Below are positions 21,946 to 28,354 of a stretch of DNA of 32,239 bases, piece after piece. Within the stretch, counting starts at the first letter, position 1, and every line of letters begins with the position of its first letter. The translations under genes and the position numbers were made by a program. This stretch comes from a virus: the IMG/VR virus record IMGVR_UViG_3300034111_000735, positions 1 to 32,239 of that record; one strand, given 5' to 3'. A model generated the notes under the pieces. The model was not told where the DNA came from. It did not search any database and saw nothing but the letters and a program-made list of their open reading frames with translations.

Positions 21946-21976
21946 CAAAAATAGTGTTTTGTAACTAAATAGCAAA
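21946..21976 (-). promoter_or_regulatory. Perfect Bacteroidetes-type promoter for the replication operon
   Basis: TTTG (complement of 21973-21976), 19 nt, TATTTTTG (complement of 21946-21953). It sits immediately after the stop of the 66-aa gene at 21977. The predicted leader is about 100 nt and contains the hairpin at 21852-21901. Confidence 0.85.
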
Positions 21977-22177
21977 TTATTCTTTTGTTTGAATTGAATA
22001 TCTGCCAAATCCTTCTGTCTCATCACACACGATGTCAAGACCTTCTTTGTGTCGAAGCGTGTGAATAAGCGCGGCGAGTCGAAACGAGCCATACAAATTC
22101 AAAGCGTCGATAGGTGTGATTGACTTACCATTCATCAAATGAGTCTTCACTTTTTTCAATTGCGATTCTTTTTTCAT
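21977..22177 (-). CDS. Small HTH protein (66 aa)
   Basis: The sequence KTHLMNGKSITPIDALNLYGSFRLAALIHTLRHKEG is the pattern of the phage HTH_39-type helix-turn-helix domain (K..L..G..IT...AL..YG..RL...I..LR..G). It ends in GFGRYSIQTKE, a likely wing strand. Probably a small DNA-binding regulator. It is coupled to the dCMP deaminase gene by ATGA and is followed by the promoter for the replication operon. Confidence 0.8.
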   Translation of the reverse strand: MKKESQLKKVKTHLMNGKSITPIDALNLYGSFRLAALIHTLRHKEGLDIVCDETEGFGRYSIQTKE

Positions 22178-22575
22178 AGTTGTCTATAATTTATTTTTAG
22201 TTTGTCAAGTCCTTGCGTATCTCGATATAGTTTATCGAATATGACGCATTTTAAGCCACTCTGTTTGATTATCTTAGAGCATTGCATACAAGGTGACATC
22301 GTGACGTACATAGTTGCACCTTGAGTGTTTAAACCCGCTTTTAAGATTGCATTCATTTCCGCGTGAATTACTTCATCTTTCGTCACGTCGTTCTCTTCGC
22401 ACTCGTTACAAAATCCACTAGGTGTACCATTGTACCCGTAAGCGACTATATTTCTATCTTTCACGATGACTGCGCCTACTTTTGCACGATTGCACCTAGA
22501 TAGTTTAGAGACTACGTGCGCAATGTTCATATACATCACGTCGAATTGGTCACTCCTGCTCGTCATATTTTCCAC
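22174..22575 (-). CDS. Deoxycytidylate deaminase (133 aa)
   Basis: Zinc-dependent dCMP deaminase family: HAEMNAI (H71, catalytic E73) and PCMQC (95-99), which bind the zinc. GYNGTPSGF near 47-55 is the usual substrate loop. It converts dCMP to dUMP, raising the dTTP precursor pool during phage replication. Two starts are possible (MENMTSR or MTSR, three codons later). It overlaps the 30-codon gene upstream by 26 nt. Confidence 0.92.
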   Translation of the reverse strand: MENMTSRSDQFDVMYMNIAHVVSKLSRCNRAKVGAVIVKDRNIVAYGYNGTPSGFCNECEENDVTKDEVIHAEMNAILKAGLNTQGATMYVTMSPCMQCSKIIKQSGLKCVIFDKLYRDTQGLDKLKINYRQL

Positions 22576-22642
22576 AATAGAAACCTAGTATGAAAGAAAA
22601 TGCGATAAATCCTAGCCACACGATTAGTTGAAAGTTTGTCAT
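22550..22642 (-). CDS. Membrane micro-protein (30 aa)
   Basis: ATG at 22642 overlaps the preceding stop as ATGA, and TGA lies at 22550-22552. The product MTNFQLIVWLGFIAFSFILG, then FYCGKYDEQE, is a single transmembrane helix with a short charged tail. Coupling on the 5' side supports it, though the 26-nt overlap with the deaminase gene is a caution. Its function is unknown. Confidence 0.5.
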   Translation of the reverse strand: MTNFQLIVWLGFIAFSFILGFYCGKYDEQE

Positions 22643-22980
22643 AGTATTCTAGTTTTTAAGATTTCGACGATTTCTGAGAAGTTGTCTCCGTGTACTTCGT
22701 AGTGATGACTCAAAGAGATAGGAAGTAGTTCGTGAATTGTCAAGTCCATCGAGTAACTCTCTTCTAGTTGATGCTTGATTTCTTCAATTGTAGGTTCGCT
22801 ATCAAATACACACAAGATATCTTTGTCTTCGTTGACGAGAACATATCCTATGCCATTCAACCTGTTTGCAAATTGTTGAGCATAGACGTTCTTCTCAAAA
22901 CGACCTATGATTGATTGATTGTAGTAGACGCGATATTCGCTCACGCCATTCACACTTGCTTCTATTATTCTTGTATTCAT
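22639..22980 (-). CDS. Hypothetical protein (113 aa)
   Basis: Starts MNTRIIEASVNGVSEYRVYYN and contains FEKNVYAQQFANRLNGIGYVLVNE, then an acidic helical C-terminal half ending IVEILKTRIL. Looks like a small alpha/beta protein. It is coupled by ATGA on both sides between two membrane proteins in the recombination region. No family recognised. Confidence 0.65.
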   Translation of the reverse strand: MNTRIIEASVNGVSEYRVYYNQSIIGRFEKNVYAQQFANRLNGIGYVLVNEDKDILCVFDSEPTIEEIKHQLEESYSMDLTIHELLPISLSHHYEVHGDNFSEIVEILKTRIL

Positions 22981-23189
22981 CTTACTTTGCCTTTATACAT
23001 TTTGTGGAGTTGTTGACGTTGGTGTTGAATTGCTTCGTTGAAACCTTCGATAAAAGTGTCTTTCTCGAATTGATAAGGAGTCGCTTCTTTGATTTCTTTC
23101 TTCGACTTCTTTGTCAATACGTGGCTCGCGTACATTACTACAAACATAGTAGGTGCGAGAATGATTGGGTATATGATGTCTAGTGCCAT
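22977..23189 (-). CDS. Small membrane protein (70 aa)
   Basis: One N-terminal transmembrane helix (IIYPIILAPTMFVVMYASHVL) followed by a Lys/Glu/Gln-rich cytoplasmic helix (KKSKKEIKEA, QHQRQQLHKMYKGKVR). It is the first gene after the hairpin at 23204-23229. No named family; it may be a host-takeover or anchor protein. Confidence 0.65.
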   Translation of the reverse strand: MALDIIYPIILAPTMFVVMYASHVLTKKSKKEIKEATPYQFEKDTFIEGFNEAIQHQRQQLHKMYKGKVR

Positions 23190-23203
23190 AGTATTGTAAA
23201 TAG

Positions 23204-23229
23204 TGGGGGCTTTTACACCCCCATTTTTT
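23204..23229. terminator. Stem-loop between the 85-aa and 70-aa genes
   Basis: TGGGGG (23204-23209), 8-nt loop, CCCCCA (23218-23223), then TTTTTT on the plus strand. On the minus strand the stem is followed by only ACTATTT. It may work as a weak terminator or attenuator of the minus-strand transcript and a better one for antisense transcription. Confidence 0.55.
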
Positions 23230-23236
23230 GTGTCTA

Positions 23237-23494
23237 TTAAAATTCGTATTCAGTTAAAAAATCAACAAATTGACCGGGACAGATTTGACAAAACTTGTCG
23301 TCGCTTACACACACATAATTTTTTTGTGCCAATTGAGACAAATATCCTTTTACTTGTTTCTCGTTGAAATCTGTTACAAACTCCATAACTTCTTTGAAGT
23401 AAGTGAAGTCACCACCAGTGTACTTGTCAGATGCTTTTACAATAGATTGCAAAACTGAGATTTCGTTGTCGTTTAGATTTGTGTAGTTGTTCAT
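23237..23494 (-). CDS. Hypothetical winged-helix-like protein (85 aa)
   Basis: The ATG at 23494 is chosen because the longer frame to 23551 spans the promoter at 23518. The product (MNNYTNLNDNEISVLQSIVKA) continues with FNEKQVKGYLSQLAQKNYVCVSD, the helix-strand pattern of a small winged helix, and has a CQIC pair near the end. A DNA-binding regulator is possible, by pattern only. Confidence 0.6.
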   Translation of the reverse strand: MNNYTNLNDNEISVLQSIVKASDKYTGGDFTYFKEVMEFVTDFNEKQVKGYLSQLAQKNYVCVSDDKFCQICPGQFVDFLTEYEF

Positions 23495-23517
23495 ATCGTT
23501 TGTGTTATTTGATGTAG

Positions 23518-23548
23518 CAAAGATACTACTAGCAAACATATGCGCAAG
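23518..23548 (-). promoter_or_regulatory. Bacteroidetes-type promoter upstream of the 85-aa gene
   Basis: CTTG (complement of 23545-23548), 19 nt, TATCTTTG (complement of 23518-23525). The box ends 23 nt before the ATG. The upstream A-run, TTTCAAAGTG and TTGCGCATAT stretches match those at the promoter at 11467. Confidence 0.8.
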
Positions 23549-23581
23549 CACTTTGAAATCTTTTTTTCTATTTATTTTGTT

Positions 23582-24214
23582 TTATTGCAATTCTATGACA
23601 TTTCTCAACATATGACCTGCGTAGTATAACTTCTCATCTATCAAGTCTTTTACGTCGTCAAGCGTGATATTCACTACGTGCTTCTTGTGTGAGTCGGGCA
23701 TTCTAGGGTCATACGAAACAAAGAACGCATTCTCACAAGCACTAGCAATCATACCCATTTGCATTTGCCAGTAGTACTCGCTATGTTGAGACTTCAAGTC
23801 TTCGTTTGTTTTGATTGAGAAATTGCGTAGATGAATACCGCTATTGAATGGACATTTAATCTCAACGATAAAGTCATCACCTAGCGCGTCGGGAGAATAA
23901 CCTCCAAAGTCACCGTATTCGATAAAGACGAAAGTCTCACCTCCGTAGTAAGTAGCGAGAGAGTTGAAAGGGTCAAACGCTTCATACGCTTGCTTCTCGT
24001 GTTCTTTGCCCCAATCTAACGCACGACCATAGATTTCGTTTCGTTGGTTTGTGAGAATCTCTGCACCTTTCTCGTAGATGAAAGTCTTTGCTGTCTCGCT
24101 TAAGTACTCCGATTTGTTTCTCGGAGTACCCATCAATTTATGAATTTGTGAAGCCGTGAAACGCGTTCGTCTCAACTCAAGCCATTGCTCTTCACTTTGT
24201 GTAGTCGTAACCAT
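23582..24214 (-). CDS. YqaJ/lambda exonuclease-family recombinase (210 aa)
   Basis: Start ATG 24214 (MVTTTQSEEQWLELRRTR). WLELRRTRFTASQIHKLMG at 11-29 is the family N-terminal motif. WGKEHE (68-73), SPDAL (107-111) and EIKCP (118-122) form the metal-dependent nuclease core. It resects double-stranded ends 5' to 3' to give single strands for the annealing protein encoded just upstream. About 10 nt separate it from the ERF gene. Together they form a Red-like recombination pair. Confidence 0.9.
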   Translation of the reverse strand: MVTTTQSEEQWLELRRTRFTASQIHKLMGTPRNKSEYLSETAKTFIYEKGAEILTNQRNEIYGRALDWGKEHEKQAYEAFDPFNSLATYYGGETFVFIEYGDFGGYSPDALGDDFIVEIKCPFNSGIHLRNFSIKTNEDLKSQHSEYYWQMQMGMIASACENAFFVSYDPRMPDSHKKHVVNITLDDVKDLIDEKLYYAGHMLRNVIELQ

Positions 24215-24224
24215 TCTCAATCAT

Positions 24225-24758
24225 TCATTTGACACTAGACAACAATTTGTAGTCAACTTCGCTCAATGTGTACTTTTGAGTGATGTCGCTAATTTTCCCG
24301 CCACGTTGAATGTGTTCTAACGCTTTCGCCCAATTAGGATGCTTAGGAGTGAGAGTTTCTTTTTGAGGTGCGCGACCCATTGCTTTCTCTCCGTCGTCAT
24401 CGTCGTCGATGTTGAGACCTAAGATTGCGCCTAGAGCGTAGCGACGTGCGTAAGTGATTGCGCTTCCCATTGCTTGAGGGTCGTTTTGTTTTGCAACTGG
24501 CATCTTGTACGACGCTTCAATCCACTCACCGCTCTCGCTATGTATTAAGAGAGTAGTCAACGCGTCGTCGTCTGGCAATTGAGCGAACGCAAGACCGCAA
24601 TCACTCAAAGGCTTTTGAATAGTATCTAAGATGTTCGCGAGTGATGCGTACTTAGATTTGAAAAATGGGTTGTTCGCTTCTTTCGACACCTTGCCGATTG
24701 TTGCTTGGAACTTGCACAACGCAAGCCCAATGTTCTTGATAGATTCACTTTTGTTCAT
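24225..24758 (-). CDS. erf: ERF-family single-strand annealing protein (177 aa)
   Basis: The ATG at 24758 directly follows the HTH stop at 24760. The longer frame to 24833 overlaps that gene. The motif FKSKYASLANILDTIQKPL (34-52) and the hallmark GSAITYARRYALGAILGL (98-115) define the ERF family, followed by an acidic DDDDDGEKA segment and a helical C-terminus. It anneals complementary single strands produced by the YqaJ nuclease, for repair, circularisation or recombination of phage DNA. Confidence 0.92.
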   Translation of the reverse strand: MNKSESIKNIGLALCKFQATIGKVSKEANNPFFKSKYASLANILDTIQKPLSDCGLAFAQLPDDDALTTLLIHSESGEWIEASYKMPVAKQNDPQAMGSAITYARRYALGAILGLNIDDDDDGEKAMGRAPQKETLTPKHPNWAKALEHIQRGGKISDITQKYTLSEVDYKLLSSVK

Positions 24759-24759
24759 A

Positions 24760-24951
24760 TTAGTTTTCGATTTGTTCAATGATTTCTTTTGCTGTCTTGA
24801 ATACCTTGACCGCCGTGGGGTGATACACGTCACCTTTCAAATACTTACGAATAGTAGGGAGAGAAAGACCTGTTCTCTCGTGAATAGTCTTTTGAAGACC
24901 GTGATAGTGTTTGTGTTTTAACTCTTCTTGGATTTGCTCTATGTTTGTCAT
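24760..24951 (-). CDS. Small HTH regulator (63 aa), probably leaderless
   Basis: TIHERTGLSLPTIRKYLKG (about 22-40) is a clear helix-turn-helix, followed by a short C-terminal helix (AVKVFKTAKEIIEQIEN). The ATG lies 6 nt after the -7 box of a perfect promoter, so the transcript probably starts at or next to the first codon. As the first gene of the recombination operon it may repress its own promoter. It has no dimerisation domain of the lambda-repressor type. Confidence 0.85.
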   Translation of the reverse strand: MTNIEQIQEELKHKHYHGLQKTIHERTGLSLPTIRKYLKGDVYHPTAVKVFKTAKEIIEQIEN

Positions 24952-24957
24952 ACGTCA

Positions 24958-24988
24958 CAAAAGTACAACAAATCTTTCACTATGCAAA
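24958..24988 (-). promoter_or_regulatory. Perfect Bacteroidetes-type promoter for the recombination operon
   Basis: TTTG (complement of 24985-24988), 19 nt, TACTTTTG (complement of 24958-24965). Only 6 nt separate the box from the ATG of the HTH gene. It fills the 49-bp gap after the neck-protein stop at 25001 and is the probable main early promoter. Confidence 0.87.
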
Positions 24989-25000
24989 GCAAATAGAAAA

Positions 25001-25549
25001 TTATTTTATATCTATCGAGAAGATTCTGTCTCCTAGTTTGGTAGCAAGTTCCGTAGAAATGCCGTCTAAGAGTTGTTGATTCCATACGTTGCGTATGAAT
25101 TTTGTAGGCTTGATGCCTCGACGACCTATCGCGTTCGCGATTGCTTGCGCTTTGTTGCGTCGTGCGGTTGATAAATCTTCGTTCTTTGACGTTCGTACTT
25201 GTATACCCTTGTCGATGAGCCATTGTTCGATGGCTTGCACCGGTGGGCGTTTGCCACGACGACGACCTCCGTCGACATACTCTGCGTAGTCTTCCATTCC
25301 TAGACGCATTGTCAACGACGTAGGAGTTCGCGTAGTCTCAAGAGGTTTGATAGATTGTCTCAACTTACCACTCGCGTTCGAGTCGTATGTGAACTTACCT
25401 CTTCGCTTTGACTTGTCAAGTTCTTCTTGAAGTTGAATCGTTACTTTGTTCCAAAAAGTAGCAATGATTTGATTCAACTCGCTATCACCTTTCGTCACGA
25501 AAGAATCTGCGCGTTCTCCTAAGCCGTTTAAAAACTCATCAAAGGTCAT
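25001..25549 (-). CDS. HK97 gp10-like neck/tail completion protein (182 aa)
   Basis: Pattern of gp10-type proteins: N-terminal helix, then SGKLRQSIKPLETTRTPTSLTMRLGM, YAEYVDGGRRRGKRPP and AIEQWLIDKGI, and a C-terminal helical part with KFIRNVWNQQLLDG. Such proteins join the head connector to the tail tube. It lies downstream of the endolysin with a 11-nt overlap, so virion and lysis genes are interleaved here. Confidence 0.7.
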   Translation of the reverse strand: MTFDEFLNGLGERADSFVTKGDSELNQIIATFWNKVTIQLQEELDKSKRRGKFTYDSNASGKLRQSIKPLETTRTPTSLTMRLGMEDYAEYVDGGRRRGKRPPVQAIEQWLIDKGIQVRTSKNEDLSTARRNKAQAIANAIGRRGIKPTKFIRNVWNQQLLDGISTELATKLGDRIFSIDIK

Positions 25550-26153
25550 TGAGCATCTCTATAAGTTGTGGGTGTGGGTACACATCTATCTTGTCTTTGC
25601 GTACTGAGTTGTGAGTGAAGACTCCATTCTTGCCACTCAACGCTCTCTTCGTCACTTGCCAGATATCTTCGTTGTACGTCAAGTCGATTGCGTATTTGTC
25701 ACGCCATAACAAGAGCAACTCTCTCACGCTTTCAATTTGCTTTGTTGTGTAGTTCTCAAAGTATTGATAGCCTTTGTAAGGTGTATCTAGTTTGCACACG
25801 TCTTTGACCTCTTTACCGACATAGTTGTAGAACTTAGTTCCTTTTTGAACCAAGTACCCCCAATTACAAATTTCGATACCAATAGACGACTTGTCTAGAT
25901 TTGTATAAGGCAAGCCTAAGAAATGCGAAGACTTTAGCCCTAAGTGATACGCCCAAAACTTAGAGTCAAAGCCTTGAATGATTTGACCATCGCGAGAGAT
26001 AGCGACACAAGTTGCTATGTTGGTAGCATCTGTTTCCCAAAACTTAAAAGTCGAGGTAGCATCTGCACCACCTGCCGTGTGATGCAAATAGATTTGTTTC
26101 TTCGTTGTCTCTTGTGCGTTAAAGCCCTTGAACGCTATTTGCTTGATATTCAT
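25539..26153 (-). CDS. N-acetylmuramoyl-L-alanine amidase endolysin (204 aa)
   Basis: Amidase_2-type domain: IYLHHTAGG with H24-H25 providing a zinc ligand, FWAYHLG and SIGIEICNWG in the centre, and VFTHNSVRKDKIDVYP near 180-195 with the second His and the Lys/Asp of the active site. There is no signal peptide, so it would need a holin to reach the peptidoglycan. No separate cell-wall binding domain is visible, normal for phages of Gram-negative hosts. Confidence 0.9.
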   Translation of the reverse strand: MNIKQIAFKGFNAQETTKKQIYLHHTAGGADATSTFKFWETDATNIATCVAISRDGQIIQGFDSKFWAYHLGLKSSHFLGLPYTNLDKSSIGIEICNWGYLVQKGTKFYNYVGKEVKDVCKLDTPYKGYQYFENYTTKQIESVRELLLLWRDKYAIDLTYNEDIWQVTKRALSGKNGVFTHNSVRKDKIDVYPHPQLIEMLNDL

Positions 26154-26352
26154 TTGTGAGTCGTGTTAAGTACCAATTTGCTTTTTTTAAATCTTCAAGA
26201 CGATTCTTCTTCTCAAATCTCCACACATATTTCAAGACATTCCCTTTGAGATATCCGTAAAACGCTTCTTGAGTCATAGACGCTTTGATTGCTTCTATTG
26301 CTTCGACATCTCCTGTCTTGTAGTGGTTCGGGTTTATCGCATCTTTTTCCAT
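26119..26352 (-). CDS. DUF3310 protein (77 aa)
   Basis: NPNHYKTGDVEAIEAIKASM...YLKGNVLKYVWRFEKKN..EDLKKANWYL is the DUF3310 signature (HY..G..E.I......F..F..GN..KY..R...K....DL.KA..Y). The family is common in phages and sometimes annotated as a nucleotide kinase, without firm biochemical support that I know of. It overlaps the amidase start by 35 nt and the previous gene by 19 nt. Confidence 0.88.
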   Translation of the reverse strand: MEKDAINPNHYKTGDVEAIEAIKASMTQEAFYGYLKGNVLKYVWRFEKKNRLEDLKKANWYLTRLTNEYQANSVQGL

Positions 26353-26567
26353 CGTGACGCAAAAGTATAAAAGTCTTCGTCAATAATCAACGAGTGACCG
26401 CCAGTTAAGAAGAGTTGAGTATGTTCGTGATACGCGCTTATTGCGACAACTTGACGCAAGTCGACGAGACCCTCTTCAAGATACTCTATGATTTCTGGGT
26501 CAACGCCCATCTCTAGAAACGCGTTGTCGTTTCTCTCTTCGTGAACTATTAACACATCAACTATCAT
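26334..26567 (-). CDS. Hypothetical acidic protein (77 aa)
   Basis: Starts MIVDVLIVHEERNDNAFLEM and ends FYTFASRWKKMR. Contains an acidic helix (IIEYLEEGLVDL) and a strand-turn-strand (HTQLFLTGGHSLIIDEDF). The layout suggests a small single-domain alpha/beta protein. It is coupled to the phosphoesterase by ATGA. No family recognised. Confidence 0.65.
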   Translation of the reverse strand: MIVDVLIVHEERNDNAFLEMGVDPEIIEYLEEGLVDLRQVVAISAYHEHTQLFLTGGHSLIIDEDFYTFASRWKKMR

Positions 26568-27403
26568 AGCGTTTTGTGTGTGTAAGCGTGAATTTGTCGT
26601 GTTTCGTTTTTACCTCGATAGGGTTTCAATATCAACCAACGACCTCCGATAGGTTTGGGAGATGCCCCTCGCTCGATATGCCAACCTTTTGAGCCGTCAC
26701 CATACTCTTCTTTGTACGCACTTGTACGAATCATTAAGATATCGCGTTGTAGTACCGTATCTTGATTCGATAGAAATTCTACCGTATAAGTCATCTCGTA
26801 GTCTTCGTGTACGTGACCCATCCATATTGCGTCTGCACCCTCGACGTTGACACTCATACGATTGTGTTGAATTGTACCACGAGTGACAGCGCCACCACCA
26901 CCAAAGCCGTGCATATACTTGATGTTGAATGACTTATTATTCGACCCGTCAGCAAAGTGAATGCGAACCCATCCACCATAGCCACCTACTTGTACGTTCG
27001 ATTGACATTTGTAGTTCAAAAGAGTCACAAAGCGTTCGATGATGTCTGTCTCTTGACGCTTCAAAATCGCGGTTTCGTGGTTGCCGTAACCGATAAACTT
27101 GATGAGATGTGCGTAAGGTGCGAACCAATCTACCGCGGTGTTGATAATCGCGTCGAAGTAGTTTGCGACGTTGTGTTCTTCACGAATATCGCTCTTTGAT
27201 TTGCGAGGGTCGTAAGCACCTTGCATCAAACAAAACAAGTCTCCGTTGATGAGTACGTCGTGATTTCCTTTGAGTGCTTCGTCAAGATGTTTCTTGAGTA
27301 ACGCTCTGTCACATTTTGGATTGTCCCAATGCAAGTCAGAGATGAGAAGTACTTTCGTTTCTTCCCAATTTTTTTCAATACGTACGACGTTATTTTTTTT
27401 CAT
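26564..27403 (-). CDS. Calcineurin-like metallophosphoesterase (279 aa)
   Basis: All binuclear-metal motifs are present: DLHWD (D23, H25), NGDLF (D55), GYGNHE (N108, H109), YMHG near 168 and MGHVHED near 195. Family members cleave phosphoesters, including nucleic acid or cyclic-nucleotide bonds. A phage copy could act on DNA ends or on host signalling nucleotides, but the substrate cannot be read from sequence. It lies between the spanin-like pair and small unknown genes, with ATGA coupling to both neighbours. Confidence 0.9.
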   Translation of the reverse strand: MKKNNVVRIEKNWEETKVLLISDLHWDNPKCDRALLKKHLDEALKGNHDVLINGDLFCLMQGAYDPRKSKSDIREEHNVANYFDAIINTAVDWFAPYAHLIKFIGYGNHETAILKRQETDIIERFVTLLNYKCQSNVQVGGYGGWVRIHFADGSNNKSFNIKYMHGFGGGGAVTRGTIQHNRMSVNVEGADAIWMGHVHEDYEMTYTVEFLSNQDTVLQRDILMIRTSAYKEEYGDGSKGWHIERGASPKPIGGRWLILKPYRGKNETRQIHAYTHKTL

Positions 27404-27726
27404 AAGATGAGACCAATCACGAAAGCAACAAGAGAGAAGAGTACGATTTGTGATTTAAGCGTCTTCTCGTGCGATTTAAGCGACTCAATTTGTTTTGATT
27501 GAGTTTGTATAGTTCGTGATTGAATTGTGCGAATAGAGTCGATTTGTGCGATTTCAATAGAATCTAGTATAATCAACTTTTTGTAGTCGAGAACTTTGCG
27601 TCTTGCTTTTGCACCTTCAACGAGATAGTAGTTCGCTTGTGATAGAGTCGATGTGTCGATGCAAATTGATTGCGCGTTTGAGTCCGTCGCTAGTACGAGA
27701 AAAAGTATCAACATACATCGTGTCAT
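27400..27726 (-). CDS. Spanin-like protein with signal peptide, coiled coil and C-terminal TM (108 aa)
   Basis: The ATG at 27726 (MTRCMLILFLVLATDSNAQS) gives a clean signal peptide; longer starts run deep into the overlapping gene. A helical periplasmic stretch (KARRKVLDYKKLIILDSIEIAQIDSI, written here only as a pattern of Asp/Ile/Lys repeats) ends in a transmembrane segment VLFSLVAFVIGLIL. The gene overlaps the 101-aa membrane gene by 110 nt in another frame, as Rz/Rz1 pairs do. No lipobox Cys is properly placed, so spanin function is a proposal only. Confidence 0.5.
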   Translation of the reverse strand: MTRCMLILFLVLATDSNAQSICIDTSTLSQANYYLVEGAKARRKVLDYKKLIILDSIEIAQIDSIRTIQSRTIQTQSKQIESLKSHEKTLKSQIVLFSLVAFVIGLIL

Positions 27727-27922
27727 ACATATAAATAGAATCGCGTAGAAGTTGTTTCTTGAATCGCACTTTTTCAATAGTGTCTTCATAGTACGAAATA
27801 GTCTCAATGTACAAAGGTTCTCTTTCAATTGGTTCGAAAGTGAAGAACGCGTACACGACACTACACAGGTACAACGCAAGCGTCAGCCAAGTAAGGAGTA
27901 GAAATTTGGAATTGGATGCCAT
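27617..27922 (-). CDS. Spanin-like type II membrane protein (101 aa)
   Basis: N-terminal transmembrane helix (FLLLTWLTLALYLCSVVYAFF) and a charged helical ectodomain rich in Asp, Glu and Arg (YYEDTIEKVRFKKQLLRDS). This is the layout of inner-membrane spanins (Rz). It shares 110 nt with the next gene in a different frame, as in classical spanin pairs, and lies 1.5 kb before the endolysin. It overlaps the neck protein gene by 62 nt, which is long but not impossible. Confidence 0.5.
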   Translation of the reverse strand: MASNSKFLLLTWLTLALYLCSVVYAFFTFEPIEREPLYIETISYYEDTIEKVRFKKQLLRDSIYMYDTMYVDTFSRTSDGLKRAINLHRHIDSITSELLSR

Positions 27923-28307
27923 AACCTGCGACTATGTCTGTTTTTGCGTCATAGAAAGGCTCTGCCGTGCTACTCACGACGAGTTGAAAATCACTATTGT
28001 TGTTGTAGTGATAGTCGATTAGAGCCATGATATCAATAATGATTTGAGCCGTGTCACTCAATACTTCGATTGTGTTTGACTCGCTCTCAAATACTCTATC
28101 AAATACGAGAAGAGCGAAGCGATAATTGACGTATTGATTGTTCTCGCCAGTTGCTAAATCAAACCCGTCGGGAACTAACCAAACGAGAGGGTAGAACTTC
28201 ACCTCGTCAACTGCTAGGTTGTACTCTGCACCTACAGAGAACTTGCCTACCATTTTATGACTTTCTACTTGAGTCCTTATTTTTGCTATTATTTGATTTA
28301 GGGTCAT
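27861..28307 (-). CDS. Tail terminator/neck-type protein (148 aa)
   Basis: Compact alpha/beta protein beginning MTLNQIIAKIRTQVESHKMV, with FYPLVWLVPDGFDL, YVNYRFALLVFDRVF and a C-terminal YGIQFQISTPYL. Its size and its place right after the connector gene suit a tail terminator or head-tail joining protein. This is inferred from synteny and the recurring F.LLV.D strand pattern rather than from a signature. The 47-bp gap before it carries no convincing gene. Confidence 0.6.
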   Translation of the reverse strand: MTLNQIIAKIRTQVESHKMVGKFSVGAEYNLAVDEVKFYPLVWLVPDGFDLATGENNQYVNYRFALLVFDRVFESESNTIEVLSDTAQIIIDIMALIDYHYNNNSDFQLVVSSTAEPFYDAKTDIVAGYGIQFQISTPYLADACVVPV

Positions 28308-28354
28308 TCTTTAAGAATTTGATGAGTTTGGCTTCGTTGTTTTTTTGCCACTTA

